DNA of 52,519 nt, taken from Actinomadura geliboluensis. Lineage in GTDB: Bacteria > Actinomycetota > Actinomycetes > Streptosporangiales > Streptosporangiaceae. The stretch is from the NCBI RefSeq assembly GCF_005889745.1, contig NZ_VCKZ01000010.1, positions 1 through 52,519 on the forward strand. Direction: 5' to 3'. Positions 1 to 7,742 of the stretch are shown here, piece after piece. A program made the position numbers and the translations under genes. Position 1 is the stretch's first letter. Every line of letters begins with the position of its first letter. The notes beneath the pieces were generated by a model. The model saw nothing but the letters and a program-made list of their open reading frames with translations, had not been told where the DNA came from and made no database searches.

Positions 1-1327
1 CGTCGGGGGCCTCGGCCGCGGGGGCGGCGGCGACCTGAGGTTCGGGCTCGGGCTCCGGCGCCTTCTCAGGCTCCTCGGCCGCTTCGGGCTCGCCCGCCTC
101 CGCGACCTCGTCCGCCGCCTCCGCCTCGCCGGTCTCGCCGACGGCCTCCGGGGCCTCCTCGGCGGCCGGTTCCGCCGTCGCGACCGGCTCCGCCTCCGGG
201 GCCTCCGTCGCGACGGGCTCGGTGGTCTCGTCCGCGCTCTGGGCGTCGGCGGGCTCGTCCTCCTGCGGCTGGGACGCCTCGGCGTCGTCCGCGGGCTGCG
301 CCTCGGCCGCCTGCTCCGCGGGCTCCGGCTCATCGTGCGTGTCGGCCTGGCCCGGCTGGCCGGATGCGGCCTCGTCCCGGACGGGGGCGGCGGGCGCCTC
401 GGCGGCCTCGGTGCCGCGCGGCTCGTCCGCCTCGGCCTCGGGCTCGTCCTGCGGGGGGACGGGGGCCGGCGCGGTGCGTCCGCGCGCCTCGGCGGGGCGG
501 GCGAGCGGTGCGGACGCCTCGCGGAGCGGCGCCTCGGCCGCCTCGCGGAAGGCGGGCCGCGGGTCGAGCATGCGGCCGCGCTCGATGATGTACTCGCGGG
601 GCTCGGCGGCGCGCAGCGGCCCGGCGGGGCCGGGCTGCTCCGGCTCGGCGGGCAGGCCGCGCGGGGCGTCGCGGTCGCCGCCGACGACCTTCATCGCGGG
701 CCGGCGCGGGACGAGCGGCGTCACGGTGTCGGAGAGCGCGTCGTCGTCGTCCCACTCCACGGAGGTGAGCCGCGCGGCGATCTCGTCCAGCGGGGAGACG
801 TGCCGGCGGCGCGGGTCGAACGTCCACTCGGCGGCGTGCGGGCGGCCGCCCTCGAAGAAGGACAGCCGGACGCGCCAGGTGCCGTCCTCGCACTTCCAGG
901 AGTCCCACTCGACCTCTTCCAGGTCGACGCCGCCGCGGCCGAGCCGCTCCTCGACGGTCTCGCCGAGCGGCGGGCCGGGGGTGGACTCGCCCGGCCGGCG
1001 CACGGTGACCCGCTGCGCCTGCTGGGCCATGTACTCGCGTTCCTGCAGGACCGGTCCCTCGAACCAGCGGACGCGCTCGACCGGGATCCCCGCCGACTCG
1101 GCGATCTCCTCGGCGGTCTCACCGGACCGGATGCGGGCCTGGATCTCCTTGGGGCGCAAGGGACTCTCCACTTCGATCTCGAACTGGCCGAGGCGGGAGA
1201 AGTGCCCACGGACCGCTGCGCGGAGCCGGTCGTCGACGGGCAGGGTGAACCGGGTGCCTCGGCCCGCGGTGGCCAGGACGAGGTACGTACCGTCCTCGCT
1301 GACCGCGACGAGGCGCAGCTCCTGCAT
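1..1327 (-). CDS. sepH: Septation protein SepH (DUF3071), C-terminus cut by window edge
   Basis: Cell-division protein that binds FtsZ and promotes its assembly in Streptomyces and mycobacteria. The N-terminus begins MQELRLVAVSEDGTYLVL and continues into the conserved SepH/DUF3071 core, with a helix-turn-helix-like stretch (PKEIQARIRSGETAEEIAE, about residues 58-76) and then VRWFEGPVLQEREYMAQ. After about residue 230 the protein turns into a long low-complexity tail rich in Ala, Glu, Pro and Asp, as is usual for SepH outside its folded N-terminus. The ATG at 1327 is preceded by AGGAAGGA at good spacing. About 442 codons are visible and the stop lies outside the window. The gene stands alone, divergent from the next gene. 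Identification is confident from the N-terminus; the tail is unremarkable. Confidence 0.9.
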   Translation of the reverse strand, partial: MQELRLVAVSEDGTYLVLATAGRGTRFTLPVDDRLRAAVRGHFSRLGQFEIEVESPLRPKEIQARIRSGETAEEIAESAGIPVERVRWFEGPVLQEREYMAQQAQRVTVRRPGESTPGPPLGETVEERLGRGGVDLEEVEWDSWKCEDGTWRVRLSFFEGGRPHAAEWTFDPRRRHVSPLDEIAARLTSVEWDDDDALSDTVTPLVPRRPAMKVVGGDRDAPRGLPAEPEQPGPAGPLRAAEPREYIIERGRMLDPRPAFREAAEAPLREASAPLARPAEARGRTAPAPVPPQDEPEAEADEPRGTEAAEAPAAPVRDEAASGQPGQADTHDEPEPAEQAAEAQPADDAEASQPQEDEPADAQSADETTEPVATEAPEAEPVATAEPAAEEAPEAVGETGEAEAADEVAEAGEPEAAEEPEKAPEPEPEPQVAAAPAAEAPD

Positions 1328-1747
1328 GCGTGTCCTTCCTGCCCTGTCTTGACGGCACGGAGGACCCCGGACCTGTCGACCGTGCTGTCACGGTCGGCCG
1401 CCCGATGCCCACCGAGGGCGCATGCGTGCCCTTCCCCCGGGTTCCCGAGTCTCTCTTCCCGGACACGCCTGCTGCCAGCACCGTACCCGGCATGTCCGAA
1501 CATCGCCGCTCTCGAAGCCCTCTTCACGAGGTCGAAGAGGGCACCTGACCAAGCTTGCCGGGGACGCGGAGGGCGGGGGGTCGCCATGCCTGAATCTTGT
1601 GCATCCTTTTCCACACTCTGCCTGACGTCCCGGTCCGGTTCCAGGGGCGGACGTTGCGAGCGTCACGTCTTGGGGAGGAACACGTAGATCGTCTGGTTAG
1701 TTTCATTCTGGGGGAATTTCTGGTGAAAGACGGGGGTGAGTGGGGGC
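1328..1747. other. Divergent intergenic region between sepH and the repeat membrane protein
   Basis: About 420 bp with no convincing gene. Reading frames here are short and lack family signatures or ribosome binding sites. The last 60 bp are noticeably richer in A and T than the surroundings, as expected for a promoter of the rightward gene. I cannot define -10 and -35 boxes with confidence. Confidence 0.5.
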
Positions 1748-2704
1748 ATGCCGCGGAAGCTGCCGGATCTCAGCACGACGCAGCTGATCGCGAGCGCGGT
1801 GGCGACGGCGGTCGCCGCCTTCGGGGCGTCCTACCTGGGCGTGTACGGGACGATCATCGGCGCCGCGCTGATGAGCGTGATCTCGACGGCCGGGTCGGCC
1901 GTCGGCAAGCACTACCTCGACCAGGGGCGCGAGCAGATCAAGGAGCTGTCGCACCTGCAGTCGGCCGCGCGGCGCCGGTCGGCGGCCGAGGGCGCGGCGG
2001 ACGAGGCGACGAGCGCGGACCCCACCCGGACAGTGGTGTGGTCCGGGGACCCGAACGCCACGCGGCTCGACCTCCCGGTCCTCGGTGACCCGAACGCCAC
2101 CCGCCTCGATCCCGGCGGCGACCCGAACGCCACGCGCCTCGACCCGAACGCCACGCATCTGGACCCGGCCCGGGCGGTCGCCGGGTCGCTCGCCGCGGAG
2201 GCCGGCGAGGACGCCGTGCGCGAGGTCGCGCGCCGCACGGCGTGGCAGAGCACGGTCGAGTGGGCCAAGGCGCACTGGGTGAAGCTGGCGGTCTCCTCGG
2301 CGGTGGTGTTCGTCGCCGTGATCGGCGTGATCACCGTGGTCGAGGCGTCCACCGGCAAGCCCATCGGCCGCAGCGACAAGGGGCTGACGGTCACCAACGT
2401 GCTGCGCGGCGGCGAGGGCGGCGGGCGGCCGGACGGCACGCCGTCGGAGAGCCCGTCGGGCGGGCCGACCGAGCCGGGCACCCCGACGCCGAGCGGCGAG
2501 CCGACGGGCGGCGCGCCGTCCACCGGTGGGCCGGCCACGTCCGAGCCGGAGCCGACGGACCGGCCGACCGAGGAGCGGCCCAGCGAGACTCCGACCACGT
2601 CCGGGCCGACGACCCCGGCCCCGACGGCACCGGAGACCCCGGCGCCGACCGGAGGCCAGCAGGACGGCGGCGGAGCCGAGGCGCCGCAGACGCCCGCCGG
2701 CTAG
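1748..2704 (+). CDS. Membrane protein with four DPNATRLD-type repeats
   Basis: Function not recognised. Order of parts: an N-terminal hydrophobic, glycine/alanine-rich segment (about residues 11-55), a charged linker (KHYLDQGREQIKELSHLQ), a stretch with four copies of DPNAT(R/H)LD (about residues 101-139), a second membrane segment (VKLAVSSAVVFVAVIGVITVV, about 178-198), and a long Pro/Thr/Ser/Gly-rich tail to residue 318. The tail looks like an extracytoplasmic wall-spanning region, placing the repeats on the cytoplasmic side between the two membrane segments. Each repeat contains T-x-x-D, the form preferred by many FHA domains once the Thr is phosphorylated, so Ser/Thr-kinase control is a reasonable inference. 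ATG 1748 is chosen because GGTGAG lies 7 nt upstream; a GTG at 1736 would add four residues. Confidence 0.6.
   Translation: MPRKLPDLSTTQLIASAVATAVAAFGASYLGVYGTIIGAALMSVISTAGSAVGKHYLDQGREQIKELSHLQSAARRRSAAEGAADEATSADPTRTVVWSGDPNATRLDLPVLGDPNATRLDPGGDPNATRLDPNATHLDPARAVAGSLAAEAGEDAVREVARRTAWQSTVEWAKAHWVKLAVSSAVVFVAVIGVITVVEASTGKPIGRSDKGLTVTNVLRGGEGGGRPDGTPSESPSGGPTEPGTPTPSGEPTGGAPSTGGPATSEPEPTDRPTEERPSETPTTSGPTTPAPTAPETPAPTGGQQDGGGAEAPQTPAG
2048..2164 (+). repeat. Four 24-nt in-frame repeats encoding DPNAT(R/H)LD
   Basis: Copies start at 2048, 2087, 2120 and 2141, each beginning gacccgaacgccac. The third and fourth share one Asp codon. Three copies read DPNATRLD and the last reads DPNATHLD. 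Third-position changes between copies (cgg/cgc, ctc/ctg, gac/gat) suggest the peptide rather than the DNA is conserved. Confidence 0.9.
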
Positions 2705-2723
2705 GCGGCGCGTCCCCGGCCGG

Positions 2724-4034
2724 CTAGGCGCCGAAGACCTGCCGCGTGTAGGGGTTGGCGAAGCGGCGGTCCGGGTCCAGCTCGTCGCGCAGGGCGCGGA
2801 AGTCGGCGAACCGCGGGTAGACCTTCTCCAGGTAGGACGCGTCGCGCGTGTGGAGCTTGCCCCAGTGCGGACGGCCGCCGACCGTGGTCAGCAGGTCCTC
2901 GACGCCGCGGAAGTAGTCCTCGTGCGCGTCGCGGTGGTAGACGTGCACGGCGATGAACGCGCTCCGCCGGCCGTGGGCCATCGACAGCCAGGCGTCCTCC
3001 TCGGGGAGGAGCCGGACCTCGATGGGGAAGCTGATCCGCCAGTCCCGCCGCTTGAAGAGGGAGCGCAGCTCGCGCAGCGCGGGGACGAGCTCCTCGCGCG
3101 GGATCGCGTACTCCTGCTCTTTGAAGCGGACCGTCCGGGGGCTCGTGAAGACCTTGTAGGACGTGTCGCTGTAGGTGCGCGCGCCGAGCGCTTTGGCGGA
3201 CACGCGGTTCACGGACGGCGCGGTCGCGGGCGCCAGGTGCGTGACCTGGTTGATGGCGCCGAAGACCGTGTTCGACAGGAACTGGTCGTCGAGCCAGTAC
3301 CGGAACTTGGACAGCGGCTTCGGCGGGCCCTCGACGCGGTTGTTGCGCTTGGTCAGGCAGCCCTCGGTGTGCGGGAACCAGTAGAACTCGAAGTGCTCGT
3401 TGGCGGCGTCGAACTCGTCCACGCGCGCGAGGACCTCGTCCCACTTCATCGGCTGCTCCTGCGCGCGCAGGACGAACGCCGGGACGGTCCGCCAGGTGAT
3501 GGCGGTGACGACCCCGAGCGCGCCGAGGCCCGCGCGGGCGGCGTCGAACAGGTCGGGGCGCTCGTCGGGCGAGCACGTCACGGTGGAGCCGTCGGCGAGG
3601 ACCATCTCGAGCGCGGCGACCTGGGACGCGAGCCCGGCGGCGTCGCGGCCGGTGCCGTGCGTGGCGGTCTGGAGGGCGCCGGCGACGGTCTGCTCCTGGA
3701 TGTCGCCCATGTTCGCCAGCGCGAGGCCGTGCTCGTCCAGGACGCGGTTGAGCGTGTGCAGCGGCAGCCCCGCCTCGACGGTGACGAGGCCGGTGGCGGT
3801 GTCGACCGAGCGGACCGCGGTGAGCGCCGTGGGACGCAGCAGGACGTCCTCGGCGACGGCCGCGCCGGTGAAGGAGTGTCCTGTGCCGGTCATGCGGACG
3901 GTGAGGCCGTCGCCCGCGGCCGACCGCACCGCGTCGGCCACGTCGCCGGTGGTCCGCGGCGTCACCACGCGCCGGGGCGTGGCCTGCTGGTTTCCCGCCC
4001 AGTTCTGCCATTTGCGGGGGTTTTCGGGGGACAT
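2724..4034 (-). CDS. FAD-linked sugar-1,4-lactone oxidase (D-arabinono/L-gulono-lactone oxidase family)
   Basis: Oxidises an aldono-1,4-lactone using FAD; the physiological sugar in actinobacteria is uncertain. The 436-residue protein has an N-terminal FAD-binding domain of the vanillyl-alcohol-oxidase type, with GTGHSFTG near residue 50. His53 in it corresponds to the His that carries covalent FAD in family members. The second part of the FAD domain has MGDIQEQTVAGALQTATHGTG. The C-terminal ALO domain ends with GRPHWGKLH, the HWGK signature of the family, and the closing PDRRFANPYTRQVF. Length and order are normal for the family. It is transcribed away from the lytic transglycosylase, sharing a 137-bp divergent region. 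Confidence 0.87.
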   Translation of the reverse strand: MSPENPRKWQNWAGNQQATPRRVVTPRTTGDVADAVRSAAGDGLTVRMTGTGHSFTGAAVAEDVLLRPTALTAVRSVDTATGLVTVEAGLPLHTLNRVLDEHGLALANMGDIQEQTVAGALQTATHGTGRDAAGLASQVAALEMVLADGSTVTCSPDERPDLFDAARAGLGALGVVTAITWRTVPAFVLRAQEQPMKWDEVLARVDEFDAANEHFEFYWFPHTEGCLTKRNNRVEGPPKPLSKFRYWLDDQFLSNTVFGAINQVTHLAPATAPSVNRVSAKALGARTYSDTSYKVFTSPRTVRFKEQEYAIPREELVPALRELRSLFKRRDWRISFPIEVRLLPEEDAWLSMAHGRRSAFIAVHVYHRDAHEDYFRGVEDLLTTVGGRPHWGKLHTRDASYLEKVYPRFADFRALRDELDPDRRFANPYTRQVFGA

Positions 4035-4121
4035 GGGGCGACTCTACTCGGCCAAGGATCGTGAGGAAAGTTCATGTTTTTGAGCCGGGCGGATAGGGGA
4101 ACCGGCGATAACGTACGATCC

Positions 4122-4142
4122 GGTAACCACACCGGGGTAACC
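4122..4142 (+). promoter_or_regulatory. Paired GGTAACC palindromes upstream of the lytic transglycosylase
   Basis: GGTAACC occurs at 4122-4128 and again at 4136-4142, 14 nt from start to start, ending about 30 nt before the transglycosylase start. The copies are both self-complementary and direct repeats. GTAAC-type repeats resemble sites reported for MtrA, a regulator of actinobacterial cell-wall hydrolases, but I am unsure the spacing fits. Function is inference. Confidence 0.4.
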
Positions 4143-4171
4143 GTCCGTAGCCAGACTCGTTGGGACATGTT

Positions 4172-5476
4172 GTGGCTTCTCCACCAGCATCACGTACCGG
4201 CGCCGTCCCGGGATCGTCCGGCGACGGCGGTGGCGATGGTGAGGCTCCCGCCGCCCGCCCGCCGAGCCCCCGGCCGGACGCGGCGCGGTCCCGGCCGGAG
4301 AAGAAGCGCCGCGATCCGCGCGGCGGCGCCCGGTCGCGGAAGGCCCGCCGGTCGCTGCCCTTCCTCATCGGCGGGATCGCGGTGCTGGCCATCGCCAGCA
4401 CCTCCGGCGGCGTCTACGCGGCGCTGACCGCGGACAAGGCGGAGCCCGCCGCCGCCGGCACCCCGCAGGAGCCGCCGCCGAGCGTTCCGCCGAGCGCCTC
4501 CGGCGACCCGGTCAACGTGGCCACCGGCGGCCAGGTCGCCCCGCTGCGCCGGGTCGTGCCGCCGGACGTCCTCGCGGTCGGCGCCGGCTCGATCCCCGCC
4601 GCCAAGATCAAGCGGATCGCCGGGCTGAGCCGGGTCAAGGACGTGACGGCGGTCGCGGGCGGAGCCGTGCAGCTCCAGGGCCGCCAGGTGAACGCGTTCG
4701 CCGTGGACCCGTCCTCGTTCCGGTCCTGGACGCCGCCCGCCACCGCCAAGAAGACCGAGCTGTGGGAGGCCCTCGCCGGCGGCAAGTTCGTGGTGTCCAC
4801 GGCCGCCGCCGAGCAGCTCCAGCTGACCAGGGGCTACCAGTACCCGGTGGTCGGACGGACGATGCCGAACCTCACCATGGGCGGCTCCGGGCCCCTCGGC
4901 CTGCCCGGCATCGACCTGCTGGTCGGCAAGAAGTCCGGCGGCGAGATGGGGCTCGTCCCGAACGTGGCGATCCTCGTCAACGCGCCCGGCGTGGACCCGG
5001 CCAAGGTCGTCCGGGCCGTCACCAGGGTGCTCGGCCCCGGCACCAACGTGCTCAACCTGCACGAGAGCAAGTACCAGTCGTCGACCGGCGGCGGCCGCTC
5101 GTCCAGCTACCTGGACCTCTACAAGCAGGCGGCCACCACCTGCCCGGGGCTGTCGTGGACGGTCCTCGCCGCGATCGGCCAGGTGGAGAGCGACCACGGC
5201 CGCAACGCGGGCCGGTCCAGCGCGGGCGCGCTCGGCCCGATGCAGTTCATGCCGGCGACGTGGAAGGCGTACGGGGTGGACGGCGACGGCGACGGCAAGG
5301 CCGACATCATGAACCCGTACGACGCCATCCCGGGCGCGGCCAAGTACCTGTGCGCCAACGGCGCGGGGCGCGGCGGCAAGCAGCTCTACCGCGCGGTGTG
5401 GCACTACAACCACGCCGACTGGTACGTGCAGAAGGTCCTGAACCTGGCCAGGGCGTACGCGGCCAGGTATGACTGA
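4172..5476 (+). CDS. Membrane-anchored lytic transglycosylase (SLT domain) with MacB-like extracellular domain
   Basis: Predicted to cleave glycan strands of peptidoglycan outside the membrane. The roughly 434-residue protein has a Pro/Arg-rich cytoplasmic N-terminus, one membrane segment (LPFLIGGIAVLAIASTSGGVYAAL, about residues 63-86), a linker, a middle domain (about 125-295), and a C-terminal SLT domain (about 325-434). Within SLT, IGQVESDHGRN holds the likely catalytic Glu (residue 339), followed by GALGPMQFMPATW and NPYDAIPGAAKYLC. The middle domain (VLAVGAGSIPAAKIKRIAGL, FAVDPSSFRSWTPP, VVSTAAAEQL) resembles the extracellular domain of MacB/FtsX permeases, an unusual combination. GTG 4172 has GGGA 6 nt upstream; an in-frame TTG at 4160 lacks one. 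Confidence 0.82.
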   Translation: MASPPASRTGAVPGSSGDGGGDGEAPAARPPSPRPDAARSRPEKKRRDPRGGARSRKARRSLPFLIGGIAVLAIASTSGGVYAALTADKAEPAAAGTPQEPPPSVPPSASGDPVNVATGGQVAPLRRVVPPDVLAVGAGSIPAAKIKRIAGLSRVKDVTAVAGGAVQLQGRQVNAFAVDPSSFRSWTPPATAKKTELWEALAGGKFVVSTAAAEQLQLTRGYQYPVVGRTMPNLTMGGSGPLGLPGIDLLVGKKSGGEMGLVPNVAILVNAPGVDPAKVVRAVTRVLGPGTNVLNLHESKYQSSTGGGRSSSYLDLYKQAATTCPGLSWTVLAAIGQVESDHGRNAGRSSAGALGPMQFMPATWKAYGVDGDGDGKADIMNPYDAIPGAAKYLCANGAGRGGKQLYRAVWHYNHADWYVQKVLNLARAYAARYD

Positions 5477-5509
5477 CCCCACGTCCCGCATCCCCGCGGG
5501 GCTGGTTGG

Positions 5510-6427
5510 ATGGGAGGCATGACCTCGTACGACGCGCTGCTTCTGCTGTCCTTCGGCGGCCCCGAGGGTCCCGAGGACGTGATCCCGTTCCTGGAGAACG
5601 TGACCCGCGGCCGCAACATCCCCAGGGAGCGCCTGGAAGAGGTGGGGGAGCACTACCACCTCTTCGGCGGGGTCAGCCCGATCAACCGGCTGTGCCGCGA
5701 CCTCAAGGCCGCCATCGAGGCCGACTTCGCGGCCCACGGCGTGGACCTGCCCGTCTACTGGGGCAACCGGAACTGGACCCCGTACCTCGCCGACACCGTC
5801 CGGCAGATGAAGGCGGACGGGATCAGGCGCGCCGCCGCGTTCGTCACCTCCGCCTACAGCGGCTATTCGACGAACGACCAGTACCTCAACGACATCGTGC
5901 GCGCGCGCGAAGAGGTCCCGGGCGCCCCTGAGATCGACAAGCTGCCCGTCTACTGCGACAGGCCGGGCTTCATCGACCCCTTCGTGGACGCGGCCAAGGA
6001 CGCCCTGAGCGGCCTCCCCGCCGGCGCACGCCTGGTCTTCACCGCGCACAGCGTGCCCCTGTCCCAGCCCAACCGCGAGCTGTACGTCGCCGAGCTGGAG
6101 CGGGTCTCGCGGACGGTCGCCGACAGGGCGGCGCCCGGGGCGCCCTGGGACCTCGTCTACCAGAGCCGCAGCGGCCCGCCGAGCCAGCCGTGGCTGGAGC
6201 CGCAGATCACCGACCACCTGGGGAAGCTGCACGGCGAGGGCGTCCGCGCCGTCGCGGTCGTGCCGGTCGGGTTCGTCTCCGACCACATGGAGGTCAAGTA
6301 CGACCTCGACGTGGAGGCCGCCGACCTGGCCGCCGAGCTCGGGGTCGCGTTCGCGCGCGCCGCCACGCCCGGCACCGACCCGCGCTTCGCCGCCCTGCCC
6401 CGCGACCTCCTGGGAGAGACCCCGTGA
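5510..6427 (+). CDS. hemH: Ferrochelatase (coproporphyrin ferrochelatase type)
   Basis: Inserts ferrous iron into a porphyrin in heme synthesis; in actinobacteria the substrate is coproporphyrin III (CpfC/HemH). Visible signatures are LLLLSFGGPEGPEDV at the start, YWGNRNWTPYL, FTAHSVP with the active-site His180, YQSRSGPPSQPWLEP, and VGFVSDHMEVKYDLD with the metal-site Glu261. At 305 residues it is slightly shorter than many relatives, but all core motifs are present. The start is ambiguous: ATG 5510 (MGGMTSYDAL) or ATG 5519, whose GGGAGG is too close to be ideal. Its stop overlaps the next start as GTGA, so it is translationally coupled to the phosphatase. This hemH-IMP pair upstream of cutRS is conserved in Streptomyces. 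Confidence 0.93.
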   Translation: MGGMTSYDALLLLSFGGPEGPEDVIPFLENVTRGRNIPRERLEEVGEHYHLFGGVSPINRLCRDLKAAIEADFAAHGVDLPVYWGNRNWTPYLADTVRQMKADGIRRAAAFVTSAYSGYSTNDQYLNDIVRAREEVPGAPEIDKLPVYCDRPGFIDPFVDAAKDALSGLPAGARLVFTAHSVPLSQPNRELYVAELERVSRTVADRAAPGAPWDLVYQSRSGPPSQPWLEPQITDHLGKLHGEGVRAVAVVPVGFVSDHMEVKYDLDVEAADLAAELGVAFARAATPGTDPRFAALPRDLLGETP

Positions 6428-7233
6428 GCCTTGCCGAAGACCTGCTGGAACTGGCCGCCGAGACCGCGCGCGAGGTCGGCCGGATGCTGGTCGACAAGCG
6501 GCCCGCGGACGGCCCGGACGTCGTGCAGACCAAGTCGTCCCCGACCGACGTCGTCACCCAGATGGACCGCGCCGCCGAGCAGCTGATCATCGAGCGGATC
6601 CGGGCGGCCCGCCCCGACGACGCGTTCCTCGGCGAGGAGGGCGGCACCCGCGCCGGGGGCAGCGGCGTCCGGTGGGTGGTCGACCCGATCGACGGCACAG
6701 TGAACTACCTCTACGACCTGCCCGACTGGGCGGTCAGCATCGCCGCCGAGGTGGACGGCGAGGCCGTCGCCGGGGCGGTGGAGATGCCGCGCCGCGGCGA
6801 GTCCTACACGGCCGTGCGCGGCGGCGGCGCCCTGCTGCACACCGCGGCCGGCGCGCGCGAGCTGCGCGTCAACGCACAGGTGCCGCTGGGGCAGGCGCTG
6901 GTCGCCACGGGCTTCGGCTACGACGCCGGGCGGCGCGCCCGGCAGGCGCAGGTCCTCACCGGGGTGCTGCCGAACGTCCGCGACATCCGGCGCGGCGGCT
7001 CCTGCTGCGTCGACCTGTGCTCGCTCGCGGCGGGACGGGTCGACGCCTACTACGAGCGCGGCGTCCAGGCGTGGGACATCGCCGCCGGGGCGCTGATCGT
7101 CCAGGAGGCGGGCGGGCGCGTCGAAGGGCTGGACGGGGCGCCCGCGGGCCCGGAGCTGACCATGGCGGCCGGGCCGGGCACGTTCGAGGCCCTGCACGCC
7201 CTCCTGAAGCCGCTCGGCCCCACGCGCGACTGA
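6424..7233 (+). CDS. Inositol-1-monophosphatase family protein
   Basis: Mg-dependent phosphatase of the inositol monophosphatase/SuhB superfamily, expected to dephosphorylate myo-inositol-1-phosphate or a related sugar phosphate. The 269-residue protein shows the complete family metal site: FLGEEGG, WVVDPIDGTVNYL (first metal-binding segment), and QAWDIAAGALIVQEAGG near the C-terminus. The GTG start at 6424 overlaps the ferrochelatase stop by 4 nt and has GGGAGAG upstream. A strong hairpin follows the stop. Which inositol or sugar phosphate is used cannot be told from sequence. Confidence 0.9.
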   Translation: MSLAEDLLELAAETAREVGRMLVDKRPADGPDVVQTKSSPTDVVTQMDRAAEQLIIERIRAARPDDAFLGEEGGTRAGGSGVRWVVDPIDGTVNYLYDLPDWAVSIAAEVDGEAVAGAVEMPRRGESYTAVRGGGALLHTAAGARELRVNAQVPLGQALVATGFGYDAGRRARQAQVLTGVLPNVRDIRRGGSCCVDLCSLAAGRVDAYYERGVQAWDIAAGALIVQEAGGRVEGLDGAPAGPELTMAAGPGTFEALHALLKPLGPTRD

Positions 7234-7286
7234 GCGCCGCGGAGACGGGTCGCGGAGAGGGGCCGGGGAGAGGGCGCGCGAACGGC

Positions 7287-7320
7287 GAGAAGCCCGGGAC
7301 GGCCGGGTCCCGGGCTTCTC
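7287..7320. terminator. Perfect 14-bp hairpin between convergent genes
   Basis: GAGAAGCCCGGGAC (7287-7300) pairs perfectly with 7307-7320 around a 6-nt loop. It sits between the convergent stops at 7233 and 7358 and can serve both strands. Confidence 0.85.
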
Positions 7321-7357
7321 GACTACGGGGTCGCGCCGCGCGGAGTGGTGCGGCGGG

Positions 7358-7534
7358 TCAATCGCAGCGGGGTGCCTCGACGCCGATGTCGTTGTTCGCT
7401 GCGATCCGGCGCAGTTCGCTGATCTCCTCCTGACGGATGTCCGCCAGGTAGGTGTCGCCCTCTGCGTGGGCGGTGCGCAGCGACGCGTACGCGTCGTCGA
7501 GCCGCTGCTGGATCATGCGTGACAACTCGCCCAT
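7358..7534 (-). CDS. Conserved small actinobacterial protein (58 aa), function unknown
   Basis: A 58-residue soluble protein beginning MGELSRMIQQRLDDAYASL and ending EISELRRIAANNDIGVEAPRCD. It is predicted to be almost entirely helical, with heptad-like hydrophobic spacing and no Cys pair or membrane segment. The ATG at 7534 has GGGAGGAG upstream at correct spacing, which decides the start over a longer frame reaching 7636. It looks like the short helical proteins often seen beside cutRS-type loci in actinobacteria, but I do not know a function. It is divergent from cutR, sharing a 208-bp region. Confidence 0.75.
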   Translation of the reverse strand: MGELSRMIQQRLDDAYASLRTAHAEGDTYLADIRQEEISELRRIAANNDIGVEAPRCD

Positions 7535-7742
7535 GGGCCTCCTCCCGGATCGTTTCCATGCCCTACCCAGACCTAAGCTGAAAGCAAACCTGTTCGCGGA
7601 TGCAATTTTCGCGGAGTCTTGCGTCCGCGCGGCCACCGCCCGGCGTACGCCGAGTTGAACGCCTGTTTACGAGCGTCTTACGGCGCCCGTGGCATACCTG
7701 GGAGCCGGAGGCCGGGCCCGCGCCCGGCCAGGAGGGGGACCT

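Noticed and set aside
2048..2164. 24-nt repeats considered as iterons or CRISPR
   Set aside because: They are in frame inside a coding sequence, differ at silent positions and lack spacers of constant length.
4035..4171. c-di-AMP (ydaO-type) riboswitch upstream of the lytic transglycosylase
   Set aside because: Such riboswitches often precede actinobacterial wall hydrolases, but the leader is too short and I could not find the conserved core pairing.
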